Assembly (NCBI GenBank): GCA_026210745.1
Contig: CP110630.1
Location: 5,642,001 to 5,706,000 of the forward strand
From: Exobasidium rhododendri
Taxonomy: Eukaryota > Basidiomycota > Exobasidiomycetes > Exobasidiales > Exobasidiaceae
Direction of reading: 5' to 3'
DNA: 64,000 nucleotides
The position numbers were made by a program, and so were the translations under genes. Positions 12,747 through 24,177 of this stretch are shown in pieces (position 1 is the first letter of the stretch; each line of letters begins with the position of its first letter). The notes beneath the pieces are model-generated. The model ran no database searches. It was given only the letters and a program-made list of their open reading frames with translations, and was not told the origin of the DNA.

Positions 12747-13435
12747 GCCTTTCAAAAGATACTGTACACTCGTCCCTACCCGCAAAAGGCAATTTTCAAA
12801 TCTCTCTCTCTGTAGTGAGATTTATTTGTTCAATATGAAATGGACAAATAAGTCGGCTTCTATCATCCCGCAGCCACATGTTTCCCAATCTACAGTCACA
12901 GAGAATGAACGCGCCTAGACGGTTACCTAAAAGGGCAACGAGGCTCAGGATTGCTAATGCGTCTTGAAAGTACTAAAACGAGAACGGCAGCCCGTGTTGC
13001 TTTGTATTAGCTTTTTCTGGTTGTGAGAGTTACTATCTTAGTTCAATTTGAATATCTCGGTAACACAATTACAACACAGAGAACTCCTTTGCGACCCTTA
13101 ATCTACCTGACCCCCATCCGACTTCGCACCCTCGTCTCGCTCGTACTTTGTCTAGCTCGTTCTTTCTCCTTCACTTTCTTCCTTCTCCCTGTCTCCAAGA
13201 CGTCCTTGTCGCCTGCGCAACGTCTATACACTCCAATCTGATCTTGCTGGTACTACTTCATACGGCTTCGCTACCATCAGAACAACCTTTTTTTCCTTTC
13301 CCCGCCCGCTTCAAGTTTCTACTCCCAAGATCCACAATTTACAACCTTGCATATTAGATTTTCGCCTGCATTTCCTTGCTCTCCCTTTCTTTCTCGCTTT
13401 TCAATTGTTCTGGACAGCAAACCGACATCATTACA

Positions 13436-13854
13436 GTAAGTCTGCTCCTCTTGCAAGCGAGAACCAAACAAGCGAGATGGCAGGGATGGTGACGCTAGAG
13501 GGATGAAAAAGGACGGACAGATTGGGGGAGGGGGAGGTGGCATGGCAATCGCGATCGGGTGACAACGTGTCGGGAAAGGGGGAAGGGAGGGGGATCGGAT
13601 AAGGTGAACTTGAAGCTACTGCCCTTTATGTGCACCGATCAGCGCGAATTCCACGCTTGATGCTAGATTTGGACCATTCGTCCTTTGTCGGTGTACATAT
13701 ACAGGCTTTGAAGTAACGAGCGCGCCAAGTAAATGACAAGTGCGACTTTCATAGTCAGCTTCTTGTCGCCTTGTTGCCGAGTTCACTGTCACCATCATAG
13801 TTGTCAGATTTTGACACATTGCCACTTACACCATCCACCCTTCTCTCATCACAG
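13436..13854 (+). other. Candidate 5' leader intron of HOG1
   Basis: A strong donor (cattacaGTAAGTctg) at 13436 follows a pyrimidine-rich putative transcription start zone. A good acceptor (tctcatcacAG) ends at 13854, 51 nt before the HOG1 ATG. Joining them would give a spliced leader. There is no coding check on this intron, so it rests on splice motifs only. Confidence 0.3.
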
Positions 13855-13905
13855 CACTCCAGTTCTTTCTCTCGCCTCCACTCCCCGTAGCTCTATCAAC
13901 ACAGC

Positions 13906-15470
13906 ATGGCTTCTGCAGACTTTGCAAGACTTAGTATCTTTGGGTGAGTTTGCGCAAGAGACATCTTGTACGTGGTTGACTACTTTGTCCTGATCTTCCC
14001 CTCGCGTCGGCGATCAATGTGCTGTGCAGAACTGTCTTTGAGGTCACCACTAGATATGTAGACCTTCAACCTGTCGGAATGGGAGCGTTCGGTCTCGTTT
14101 GTTCAGCAAAGGATCAACTGACGAGCACTTCTGTGGCCATCAAGAAGATCATGAAGCCTTTTAGCACGCCGGTATTGTCGAAACGTACATATAGAGAATT
14201 GAAATTATTGAAGCATATCAGGCATGAAAATGTAAGTAGATGCGCATGGTATTGCAAGGGTAAGTAGGACAACCAGGCGCTCATGCTGCGAGTGTTTGCT
14301 TGCTTTCACAGATCATTTCGCTTTCCGACATTTTTATATCGCCCCTAGAAGACATGTGAGTGCTCTTGGCGAGTCTAAGGTATTGCCCTTGCCTGACTTT
14401 GTCTTTCTGATTTCACCTTCAACCACTGCCAGCTACTTTGTCACGGAGCTGCTAGGTACCGATCTACATCGACTTCTCACCAGCAGACCTTTGGAGAAGC
14501 AGTTCATTCAATACTTTCTATACCAAATCCTTCGAGGGCTAAAGTACGTCCACTCGGCAGGTGTAGTCCATCGCGACCTGGTGAGTTGAATTACAAAGCG
14601 CCGTGTGAGAGCCGAGGACCGTCTCTGAACCTTTCCCTCAATTGCATTTTTCCTCTCTCAGAAACCAAGTAACATCCTGGTCAATGAGAATTGTGATTTG
14701 AAGATCTGCGACTTTGGTTTGGCTCGGATTCAAGACCCACAAATGACTGGATACGTCAGTACCAGGTACTATCGAGCACCAGAGATCATGTTGACCTGGC
14801 AGAAGTACGACGTGGCTGTAGATGTGTGGAGTGCAGGGTGCATCTTTGCCGAGATGCTCGAAGGCAGACCGCTGTTCCCAGGAAAGGACCACGTCAATCA
14901 GTTCTCCATCATCACTGAGCTGCTTGGTACGCCTCCCGATGAAGTGATTCAAACGATCTGTAGCGAGAACACTCTACGATTTGTGCAATCGTTGCCAAAG
15001 AGGGAAAGAGTGCCGTTCTCACAGAGGTTCAGGAACCAGGACCCTTCTGGTGAGTCGGAAGAGATTCATCCTCTTTGCCTCGTCTCAGCAGCTTCTTACA
15101 CTCTTCCTTTCCACGTCATCCAGCTCTCGACTTGCTAGAGAAGATGCTCGTTTTTGACCCTCGAACTCGTATCACTGCAGCAGAAGCTCTCTCGCATCCT
15201 TACTTGGCTCCTTACCACGATCCAACAGACGAGCCAGAAGCCGACGAGCCTTTTGATTGGAGCTTCAACGACGCGGACTTGCCAGTAGATACGTGGAAGG
15301 TGATGATGTACAGTGAAATTCTTGGTAAGTAGGAAAGGGCTTGAGTATCCTGACGTTCTTGAGAAGGTAAGATGAGCTCACACTCTTCCTCGTCTACAGA
15401 CTTCCACAACATCGATGACGCTCAAGGAAAGGCTGCGGGAGCGGTACCGTCCGCGGCTCCAGCATCATAA
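13906..15470 (+). CDS. HOG1: Stress-activated MAP kinase Hog1 (p38-type)
   Basis: Terminal kinase of the high-osmolarity glycerol pathway. Seven exons (13906-13943, 14030-14231, 14312-14355, 14433-14580, 14662-15049, 15124-15324, 15400-15470) with six introns of 74-86 nt join in phase to 363 residues, the usual Hog1 length. The protein begins [20 protein letters not shown]. It has the glycine loop GMGAFG, the ATP lysine in [10 protein letters not shown], the catalytic [18 protein letters not shown], and the activation-loop TGY of the p38/Hog1 class ([14 protein letters not shown]), rather than TEY. The acidic common-docking end ([18 protein letters not shown]) and a short Ala-rich tail follow. 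The intron-interrupted HRDL|KPSN border confirms the splice reading. Divergent from SYP1 across a 2.5-kb gap. Confidence 0.97.
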
Positions 15471-16098
15471 CGGCTCTAGCCAGTCACATTTGATGATAAA
15501 AGAAAGGGAAAAGGACGAAAGAAAGGACAGAAGAAAAGCAAGAAGACTGAGAGCGAATATTCTACCTAAGGATAGGTCCCCCGTCCAGAGTCGGTATGAT
15601 TTGAACGGCTCGATGATGTCAAATTCGTAGTAGCGCTTTTATCTATCATTATTATTATTATTACTGTTTTAGATCTGTGCCGCAACTGCAATGTGTTGAT
15701 TTGGCGGTGCCGCTTGAGTCGCTCTACTAGATTGTTCTACTCGTAGTACCTTCGCTAGATAGAGGCCGGGCCTCTTCCGCCTCCCCCTTCCCTTTCCTTC
15801 CTCTTTGCCAGAGATCAAATCGTTGCAGCCCCTCCCTCGCTGTTTCAAAGTACAGTTTCAAGACCCCGAATATGGCAGTGGACCGTCACGAAGGGGTATA
15901 GTGGCTTCGTGTGGGAGTGTGCTTGCCGAGCAAGGTGGGCAAAGTAACAAGTCTTCGCCTCGTAATTGTCTCTTGTTGTCTTGTTGTCGGGTGCTAGCCC
16001 ATGGCGTTTAAGAGTGAGACAGGAGCAAAAAGTAATGCAGTGGCGGTCTGAGTCAGGAAGCGGAATCAAGCATGCCGACCCTATGGGGGAAATCGAGA
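15471..16098. other. Convergent intergenic region, HOG1 / RWD-protein 3' ends
   Basis: Holds the 3' region of HOG1 including an (ATT)n tract at 15648-15663 and a C/T-rich segment near 15770-15810. Nothing gene-like was found beyond short accidental frames. Confidence 0.6.
15648..15663. repeat. (ATT)n microsatellite
   Basis: Five tandem ATT units about 180 nt after the HOG1 stop codon. An AT-rich run here could help 3' end formation, but this is not demonstrated. Confidence 0.8.
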
Positions 16099-17340
16099 CT
16101 ATTTGATCCTCAGATTCAAGGCGAACATGTATTCCTCCTCCGGTATCTGTGCAATCTTGAACCTGTACAAGGTACATTACTTGCTCAGTATCGTTTTACA
16201 GTGACACTGCGAAATGTGAGCTTGCATGACGAACTCACCGATCTATGAGCTCCTTGCCGCTCTCCACCTCGTCCATACTTGTCCTGACCTTGACGAGATC
16301 TACCTTGTCTGCCGGCACTTCGCTCGAATGTCCTTTGGCAAGCAGACAATGTCGAATTGCTTCTTGCTCTATTGCACCGTTACTCACACCATTCAAAGTA
16401 GCTTGGTAGGTATACGGCTCGTCAGTCTTGACTTGGATCGCATGCCACTGCAGCGCTTTGATTCTGCGGACAATCTCATCGACGTCCTCTTTCCTCCCCT
16501 CAAAAGCAAGATAGCCAGGATATCTGCAAAAAGTCAAGAAATTTTTCGCTCAACAAGCGATGCAGGAGGGGCCTTACTTGGACGTCTTTGTACCTACCCA
16601 GATTTCACCAAGCCCCATAAGCTTAGCTCCGAACACCAGGCATTCATGTCTCTCTTCTTGGAAGGGGCCTTCAAGTGGTCTGAGGCGAGTTAGGTGGAGA
16701 ACTGAATTCAGCACGATCAAGAAGCGTAGACCTCACTCATTCGTGTTTACTGACGACTCCAAAAGATCACCCTTGACATGATCACTTGCCGATTCAGCAC
16801 GACTGACTCGGCCATCTCCTTCTTTTCAGGCAAGTGTGCTGGAGATGTCAGCTCAATTGGCTCTTCGGCCAGGTAAGCTTGAATCGCAGTGAAGGTGTCA
16901 AAAGCGACATTTTCGAAGTCTGTTTTGAGTTCTTAGCATCGATTAGCACCATAGTCGTTGTTCCATCAATGTCAGCCTCCTGTCTATTCCTCACCATCTG
17001 ACGTTGTCTCTTTCCGTCTCGCTTCGATTACACGCTTTACTCTTTCCATGTCATGTCGTCCAACAGTGGGTCCCTGGAGCGTCATTTTGACCTCCTCCAA
17101 TGGATCATGAGAGTAGTCAATATTGAGCCAAAGTCCTGGTCCTGATTCTGCTGTCTCATCCTTCGCTAAGCGAAGAGCAAAGCTTAAAGACGGTCGAAGC
17201 TGATCATCGCCGATACCTGACAAAACGATTGTCTCCCAAACCTGTTCATCTTTCTCAGATCCTCTCCAGCAGAACTCGTCAGCGGCAGTCGAAGCTCGAA
17301 GGAGCTGCACCTCGGCCACTTGTTGGTCTAACGAAGGCAT
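16099..17340 (-). CDS. RWD domain protein with C-terminal DUF1115 (RWDD2-like)
   Basis: Function unknown; RWD domains are protein-interaction folds related to E2 enzymes. Five exons, 17340-16995, 16919-16751, 16679-16578, 16523-16239 and 16162-16099, join in phase to 321 residues. The RWD part begins at once (SLDQQVAEVQLLRASTAADE) and includes LSGIGDDQLRPSLSFALRL. The DUF1115-like half carries SRVIFWSRQPL and YPGYLAFEGRKEDVDEIVRR followed by a helix with IKALQWHAIQVK. The last intron is supported because it replaces an immediate stop with a protein-like end (FKIAQIPEEEYMFALNLRIK). A longer in-frame start at 17526 would add 62 unconserved residues. It lies head-to-head with the TFIIIC gene. 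Confidence 0.75.
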
Positions 17341-17668
17341 CGATCTGCACGCGAACACGTTGGACACTTCACCACCCACTTTGCTCCGTTCAAAAGACAG
17401 GGCCGGCTTCTCAGCGTTGATCACTGCTACCCAGTGAGCAGACAAGATGTCCTGCCAATCTTCTTGAAGTTGTGAGATCCCACGTGGGAATACGCGCGCT
17501 TGGGCCTCCGTGCGCGAGTGGATCATTCATCTCATCGTCCGTCTGCAGCACACACTGTCTGATCGCCATCGATACACCGCTCCTCGAGATTACGCATGCC
17601 TCGTTGCATTCGCCCCTCTGCGCAGGGATACTCGATTACCATTCCGAGCAGTACGGAGTGAGCAAGCT
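17341..17668. promoter_or_regulatory. Shared divergent promoter region, RWD protein / TFC3
   Basis: 328 bp separate the two preferred start codons, so both transcripts must be driven from here. No individual element can be named with confidence. The minus frame stays open across part of it, which leaves room for a longer RWD-protein N-terminus. Confidence 0.5.
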
Positions 17669-20600
17669 ATGGCGACTGATCTCGTCCGATACCTCTCGCA
17701 AGAGGTGGCAGCCGATGGGCCAGAAGGTGAGTGTTTTGCTCGGATTGGCAGACGCATTGGCTTGGATCGCCATGAGACAAGTCACGGTTTCTGGCTCCTG
17801 TCAAAACCTGTCAATCGGCGGAACTCAATCAATTCAGCTCGACTTGTGAGCTTTACACGTATTTCTGGAGCGTGGCTCGAGAATGTGAAAAAGATGGCGA
17901 TGGTTCGAGTTGCAGTGGTTACTGCCATCATAAATGCTTATTTTTCTTATGCGCATGAGATATTATACCCTATAGAACGCGAGCTGATCGTTGCAATACC
18001 TCCGTGTCTTCGCAGGCACATCGTGGGACCGCTTGAATACCTTCCTTGACATTTCTCCCCACACTACGTCCATTACTCGCAACCAATTGATAGACGAAGA
18101 ATTACGTTACTATGTCATCTCGACACTTGTGCAGCTTCCCAATCTTTTCGCCGGTCGATTCGTGACATCATCGTCCAGACGGGCTGCGAGCAAATCGAGT
18201 AATCTCAAGAGAGAAACAGGGAGGAAGCGACGGAGAAGGGGTAGCGACAGTGATGAGGAAGAAACGGACCAAGACGAGCAACTTCAAGGTGACGCAGGTG
18301 ATTCTGAACTAGACACTACTCGAGAAGAGCCAGGGGAAAGTAGCGATCATGTAGAAGTCTTGGAAGAGGACAAGTTGTTGAGCCTGAAAGATTTGATGAG
18401 CAAGTACGGGGCAGGGTTTCGTGTGGTGGCTAAAAAGGAGCTCATCGACGCCGTTTGTGTTGGGAATGCCAGAGGACTGACGCCGGCCACGTACAACTTA
18501 CTACTTTACACCATGAGAAAGAGAGAGCAGGGTGCTAGCTTTACCGAATTAGGAGACACTTTCAAGCAGACCAGCTCGCAAAATTTCTTTTGGGCAAAAC
18601 AGTTGTGTGATCAAGGCTTAGCGGTCAAGTTCAGAGCCAACAATGGAAAGGTGCTCGTAAGCTGGATCGTAGCCAAGCGCTACGCCCACCTTTGTAAGAA
18701 CCTTTCCACCTTTCTACGGGGAGACTCCACTCACATCAAAGAGGAGGAAGAAGACGAAGATGATGGAGAAGGGCAGATTGATGGAGGAGATGGGCAAGGG
18801 GACGGTGAGGATGCAGAATTAGAGGAGATGCCAAAAGAAGCGGTTAGAGACTTGATCAAGAAAGGCAAGAAAGAGCAACAAGAAGACGACGACGACAACG
18901 ACGACGACAACGGAAACGAAGAAAAAATCGAAGAGGGGGAGGAGGACGGTGGGGTAGATGACCAGGATGATGGATCTCTGACGACTTTGCACGGCCTGCT
19001 TGCCTTCCCTCCTCTCTCAAATGCAAATCAAGAAGCAGCTTTGATCGCTGATCGAGCATTGATGCGAATGAGAGTACTGAAGCTGCTTCTCTCTTCCAAG
19101 AACAATGCTACCATTCGAGCAGACTTGATCATCAGAATCGGGATCAAGGAACCGCTCTTCTATCAACGGAAATCCTTCAATGCTTGTCTGAGACAGATGG
19201 AAATAGAAGAATTGATCGAAAGATGCCTCCTGAAACGACCTTTACAGCATCAAAAAGATCACATAGAACACTGTTGGATGGCTACCGCAAAGGGGATCGA
19301 GCATCACAGCAACTTGACCTCTGGCAGTCTTCAAAGGGAAACGAAAAGGATGCGATCACTCTACAGCCGAGAAATCGAATCGAGTAAAAGCAAGTTGTAC
19401 ATGGAAATCGCCTTTGCTCGGCAATTGATCAATAAGGTGGACGAGAGTGGCAAAGAGGGAGTGACGATTGACTCGCTAAATGCGTCGTTGGGTGGGAACA
19501 ATGATCGAAGGCGCGAACTCGATCACATGTTTGCGAACTTGAGAAAGCCAAGCAATCCGCACTTTGACGACTATGCCATCTTTTCTGCTTTGCAACAGCA
19601 GGGACGCACGAGGAGTCAGCACTTCTGGACTCGGCAATATCGACCTGAGAAGTTGTCACCCAAAGAGAGTCGTTTTGTGGACGACAGTCGACTGAATTCC
19701 TGGATTGACTTTCCAGGCGAAGAGAGCTTTCCCACTCATCAACAGTGGTGTCTCGGTGCAAGAGGTCAGAAGAGTATCGCTCTCGAGGAGAGGAAGGCGG
19801 GTGCACGAGAAGACGACGAAGAGGGTGAGCGAGCAGTACGGGGCAGACCGCGTAAGTCGGACAATGCCGAATACGAGCGAAGACATAGTCAATATGAAGC
19901 AAAGAAGAAGTTGGCGGCAAAGCAGAGGGAGGAGTCAGAGGGGCAGTGTCGAGCTGAGGGCGTCGTTGACGCTCAAGAGGGCCTAAATACAAGATCGCCC
20001 GATGACACGAGAGACGAAAGCGAGCGAGGCAAACAATCTGATGAGTCATCCTTCCTATCTGGCACTACCAAGCGTGGAAGACCACGGAAGAGGTTCAGCG
20101 CGTACGCAGACCGGCAAGCAGAACAGTACCGACAGAAGAGGCAGGCAACCTTGGACGAAATGAAGAGAAAGAGACAAGCAGAAGATCTACCTAGTGAAGA
20201 GGAAAAGGAGCCACAATCAAAGAAGAGGAAGAACGGTGAGAAGCAACGACAAAAGACGGCAGTGCCGATTCGCGGCAAACCTGTCTTTGGAGACACCAAC
20301 GATCCTTCTTCGAACACCATCGACAAGAGCACTGCCTCGAATGGCAGGAGACAAGTTGACACAAAAGACAGAGGAGCTTCCACACCGAAAGCCAAGAGGA
20401 GTACGGTGAATATGACATTGATCCTGAAGAGAGCGGCGGTGGAAGAATTTTACCGTGAAGTGCAGGTGATTGAATCTTCTCAATTTGACTTTGAGTTCCG
20501 CAAATTCCTCAAGAGAAAGATGGGAGCTGATGCGAGTGTGCAAGACTACGAGATGGATCGAAAGTTGCGTCACAAGCTGTATGCTGAATTGCGCAAAGAG

Positions 20601-23600
20601 TCCTTTCTCAAAGTGACAAAGGTGACCGCGCCCGCACTGTCGAAAGAAAGTCAAAAGACAATCTTTTACTGGTCAAAGATTGAAGAATCCACCTTGGCAA
20701 GCTTTTGTCGTAAGGTCAGTGAAGGATCCATGGCCTCTTCTCGTCGAGATGATACGATCAAGGGCAAGAAGCATACCATACTTGATGCAGATCAGGTCGA
20801 TGCACCTGACAGCTTTCTGCAACGAGTCGGTACAAACTTCAACTTTGAAGCAAAGAATTTAGACGAACTCCTAGCCGATGAACGAAACCGAAAGGAATTC
20901 TTGAACCGTGACCTGATTCGAGGTCAGTATTCTGGCATGTTGCCTGGCGTAGGTGCTCGTTTGCGCTTCCTTCACAAGACAGTCGTCGATTCCTTTGTGA
21001 CAGAGGATGAAGAGATGAAGGAGGAGTGGAGGGCGATCGTGCCATCCGAGAATGCGTGGATTGTAGACTTTAATCGGTGGGTGCAAGAAGCAAAATTGGG
21101 TCACTTCTTGAAGCTGGTACTGCCGCCTAAGCATGATGCTACATTGCAAGCTAGCCAAGACGTTGATCTTCTGCAGCTTCCGATGAGACTGATTGACAAG
21201 GAAATTCAAGATGCCTTGAAGGTAGACGAAGCAGGGAAGAGCGTCCCTGAAAGATTGAGAGAGCTTCTGAGTGATCTCGCCTTGCTTGATCTGGCAGAGT
21301 CAGTTGAACTTGACGGCGATGATGGAGAGTACCACCAAAGCCATGACCCTCTCAATCTCGTCTATCGATTCAATACTGTCGGGCGACGTAAAATAAGATG
21401 GGAAAAGTCGCTTGCCGAGCAAGAGCAAGCTGGACAAGCCTTCGATTTCACAAAACCAGATCAGGCGGAGCAATTTTGGAAGAGCGTGAAGGAGGCGTCG
21501 CTCTCCTGCGTCCTGCCACAAGAAGAAACTCTTTCACTGCCGCCGAAAGAAGCCGCACTGTACGAGAATTTAGGGAACAAGAGAGGATGGTATCATTCGT
21601 ATCACCTGCTGAAAGCTCAACAGGACTTCCTCGCGAAAACGATCGAGTTGGGCGTCGATGTCACCGTGAACGATGATGAGTCACTACTACTTCGGATCGG
21701 ACGGGCAAGCTTGACACCGACTTCGATTCTTCGACGGTACTACGACAGGCGATTCCCTGCACGAAGAGCCCTCCTCACAGACACGGAGAACAAAAGAAGG
21801 AGGAGAGAGCCAAAGGTGGTAAGAGCTCTTGGCGACGCGACGAAAGAAAGGACAGTGACAGTCAGACAGGTCAACGCGGTGAAGAGAAAAGCACGCCTTG
21901 CACTGAGGGAACGTCTCCTTGAATTTGAGGACACCATCAACGCCTACTTTGAGGAGCACGACATGGACGAGAGTACTCGCAAGGTGATCAGCGAATCGTT
22001 ACACAAGACCAAGAGGGGGTATGCCAAGGGAGAGATTGGCATGAGTAGGACAAAGATACATCAACTATTCGACGATGTCATCCGAGGTCATGAGGAAGGG
22101 GGCAACTACAACAGCATCGTCAAAGGCAAGAAATCTGCAAGGAAAGGGAAAGCGCAAGACGAAGCAAGAGGTGCGAGTGATGATACTAGACGGGGAAGAG
22201 AGGAAATACGATCAAGGAAGGCGGCCGTCGAATGGACCAAGGCAAGGGATGAGATCTTGCGTGACGCGGTGGTGATCTTACGATGTAGAGACAAGTACCG
22301 AAACCCAAGGAATCCAAGAAAGAATTGGTCCGCTTTGAGGCAAGTGCTGCCTGATTCCAATCCCTCTAATCGACTTTTGCATTTTGATCAACTGAGGATG
22401 GCTGTGGGAGAAGAAGCGTACCTGAATCAGTTGGAAGTGGAATGGGAGAAGCTGTGGTCAGCACATCGCGGGACAGATCAACTACGAGACGACAATCCTA
22501 ATGATGCAACCGAGTTCGACCTGATGGAGCACATCAACTTCCTTCGCAAGCACATCGACAAGTTCTCGGTAGCCGAGAAAGTTGACAAGGAGACTGGCGA
22601 TCCTTTGCCGCTCGATTGTAGCAAGATGGTGGACATCTTCGACTACGAGCGTCCACCCTTGCCAGTCAGCGACCCGTTGAATGTTGTAGCGAGGTACAGC
22701 ACGGCTGACACAAGCTCGGAAGACAAGAGCAGGACATTGCGTGCTCACGCTCTGACCTTGACTTCCAATGCGATGCTTCTCTCGAGGGCCGACGAATCAA
22801 TGCTTGTAACGAAGAAGTCGAGAAGAGAACGAGGAATAGCCATCGGTCTTGCTAAGATGGTTCTCGGTACAAAGGAAGAGAACTACAGCGAGATGGTAGC
22901 CACACAGCTGTGCCTCCTCAACGCAGGTGAAGAGGTCATGGACGAAGCACTGAGGGAGTTGCAAGAGATCAAGGTGATCAAGAAGAAGGCCAAAGAAGGT
23001 CGTCAAATACCCAACCGAAACTTTACCTTTACGATAGAGTACGACGCCTTCTTCAACGAGAAATTAGAGACTGTTCCGTTTTGGGAGATTGCGGAGGCCG
23101 AGGCTGCGATCATGAGAGGGGAGAAGAGCAGAGAAGGAGAAGCAGGAGTGGAAATGTTTCGGGTCAATGGGGATGAAGAAGTTGCCGCGTGTCTCACCCT
23201 GCTCAGCCGTGATCAAGTGGAGACAAGCATCGATCTGAGCGGGATGGAGAGGATCAAGATGGATCCCTTGTTCAACGCGAAGAAAATTCATGACGATCAA
23301 TTGGAGATGCCTGTCCACATCCACTTCAAAGGGATCGAGAAGATCGAGGCAGGGAGGATGGCAAAGTGGATGGACTTGTTGACGGCTTCCTTGCCTGAAC
23401 GTGACAATGTCCTCCATTGGTTGGTACAGTATGTCAGGGTAGAGGCTAGCAAAAGCAACGAAGCCAAATTAACTGAAAGTGTGGAGAAGGCATGGCATCG
23501 GTGGATCAGCAAACTCCAGACCGGAAAGAAGGAGGAGGCGAGAAGATTGAAGAGGGTACTAGACAGCGCCGGACCGGACGGCCTCACAAAGCAAGACCTG

Positions 23601-24083
23601 TTCGCCCATGCTGGTCCATTCAAGCATCTCTTGTCTCTTTTGGAGGGAGTACTGAACACTGCCCCCATTCCCCTTGCCTTTCATTCTGGGTATGACGAAA
23701 GTCGGCTGATTTCAGCCAAGTATGTGTCACGGTGGGCTGTCAACACTTCGAGTACGACGACCACGGCTACCAGCAACGAGCAGAGATTCATCTTTCCTCA
23801 CAAGTGGTACGATATCCATGGCAACTTCTCTCCCGCCATCTGGAGAGATTCGATGCAGTTGCTACTACATGCCATCGTTACGAGATGCGGCATTACTCAA
23901 GCGCAGCTCCTGATTCAATTCGACTCAGTCATGGACCGCAGCGAAGTATGTCACTTGATCGGCGTAGCCTGTCGCAGTAACGTTATCGCAAAAGTGCTCT
24001 CAAGAGACCAGGCAGTGCGAGGGGAACAAGCGGAATGGTCTGCTATGCAAGACTACGATATTGCTCTAGTTGCAGTACAGTGA
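17669..24083 (+). CDS. TFC3: TFIIIC B-block-binding subunit (Tfc3/GTF3C1-type)
   Basis: Largest DNA-binding subunit of TFIIIC, which recognises the B box of tRNA genes for Pol III. A 58-nt first exon (MATDLVRYLSQEVAADGPE) is joined over a 289-nt intron to one 6.07-kb exon starting GTSWDRLNTFLDIS, giving 2041 residues, close to human GTF3C1 and much longer than yeast Tfc3. The helix-turn region around residues 150-230 (ELIDAVCVGNARGLTPATYN, then GASFTELGDTFKQ) fits the B-block winged-helix domain. An acidic Asp/Glu stretch follows at about 245-340, then two AT-hook cores (RGRPRK) near residues 628 and 704 in a charged region. Extended winged helices are likely in the C-terminal half. The first intron is unusually long for this locus. 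Confidence 0.85.
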
Positions 24084-24177
24084 TGAGTACACAAATGTAT
24101 GTTTACAGTGTATCAAAGTCGCGATCATGATGGTATTATAATGTGAAATCTAATGTACATTGTGGGTGTCAGAAGGA

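Larger units (their letters stand above)
11400..13905. other. Long divergent intergenic region between SYP1 and HOG1
   Basis: At 2.5 kb this is by far the largest gap in the window. I find no convincing protein frame, tRNA or 5S rRNA in it. Pyrimidine-rich plus-strand DNA at about 13080-13430, typical of sequence just upstream of fungal transcription starts, precedes a possible leader intron of HOG1. The stress-kinase gene may therefore have a long regulated promoter, or an unrecognised non-coding transcript may sit here. Confidence 0.5.

Noticed and set aside
19429-20049. Minus-strand frame of 206 codons opposite TFC3
   Set aside because: Low-complexity Ser/Leu/His composition mirrored from charged TFC3 codons; the sense frame has clear B-block and AT-hook features.
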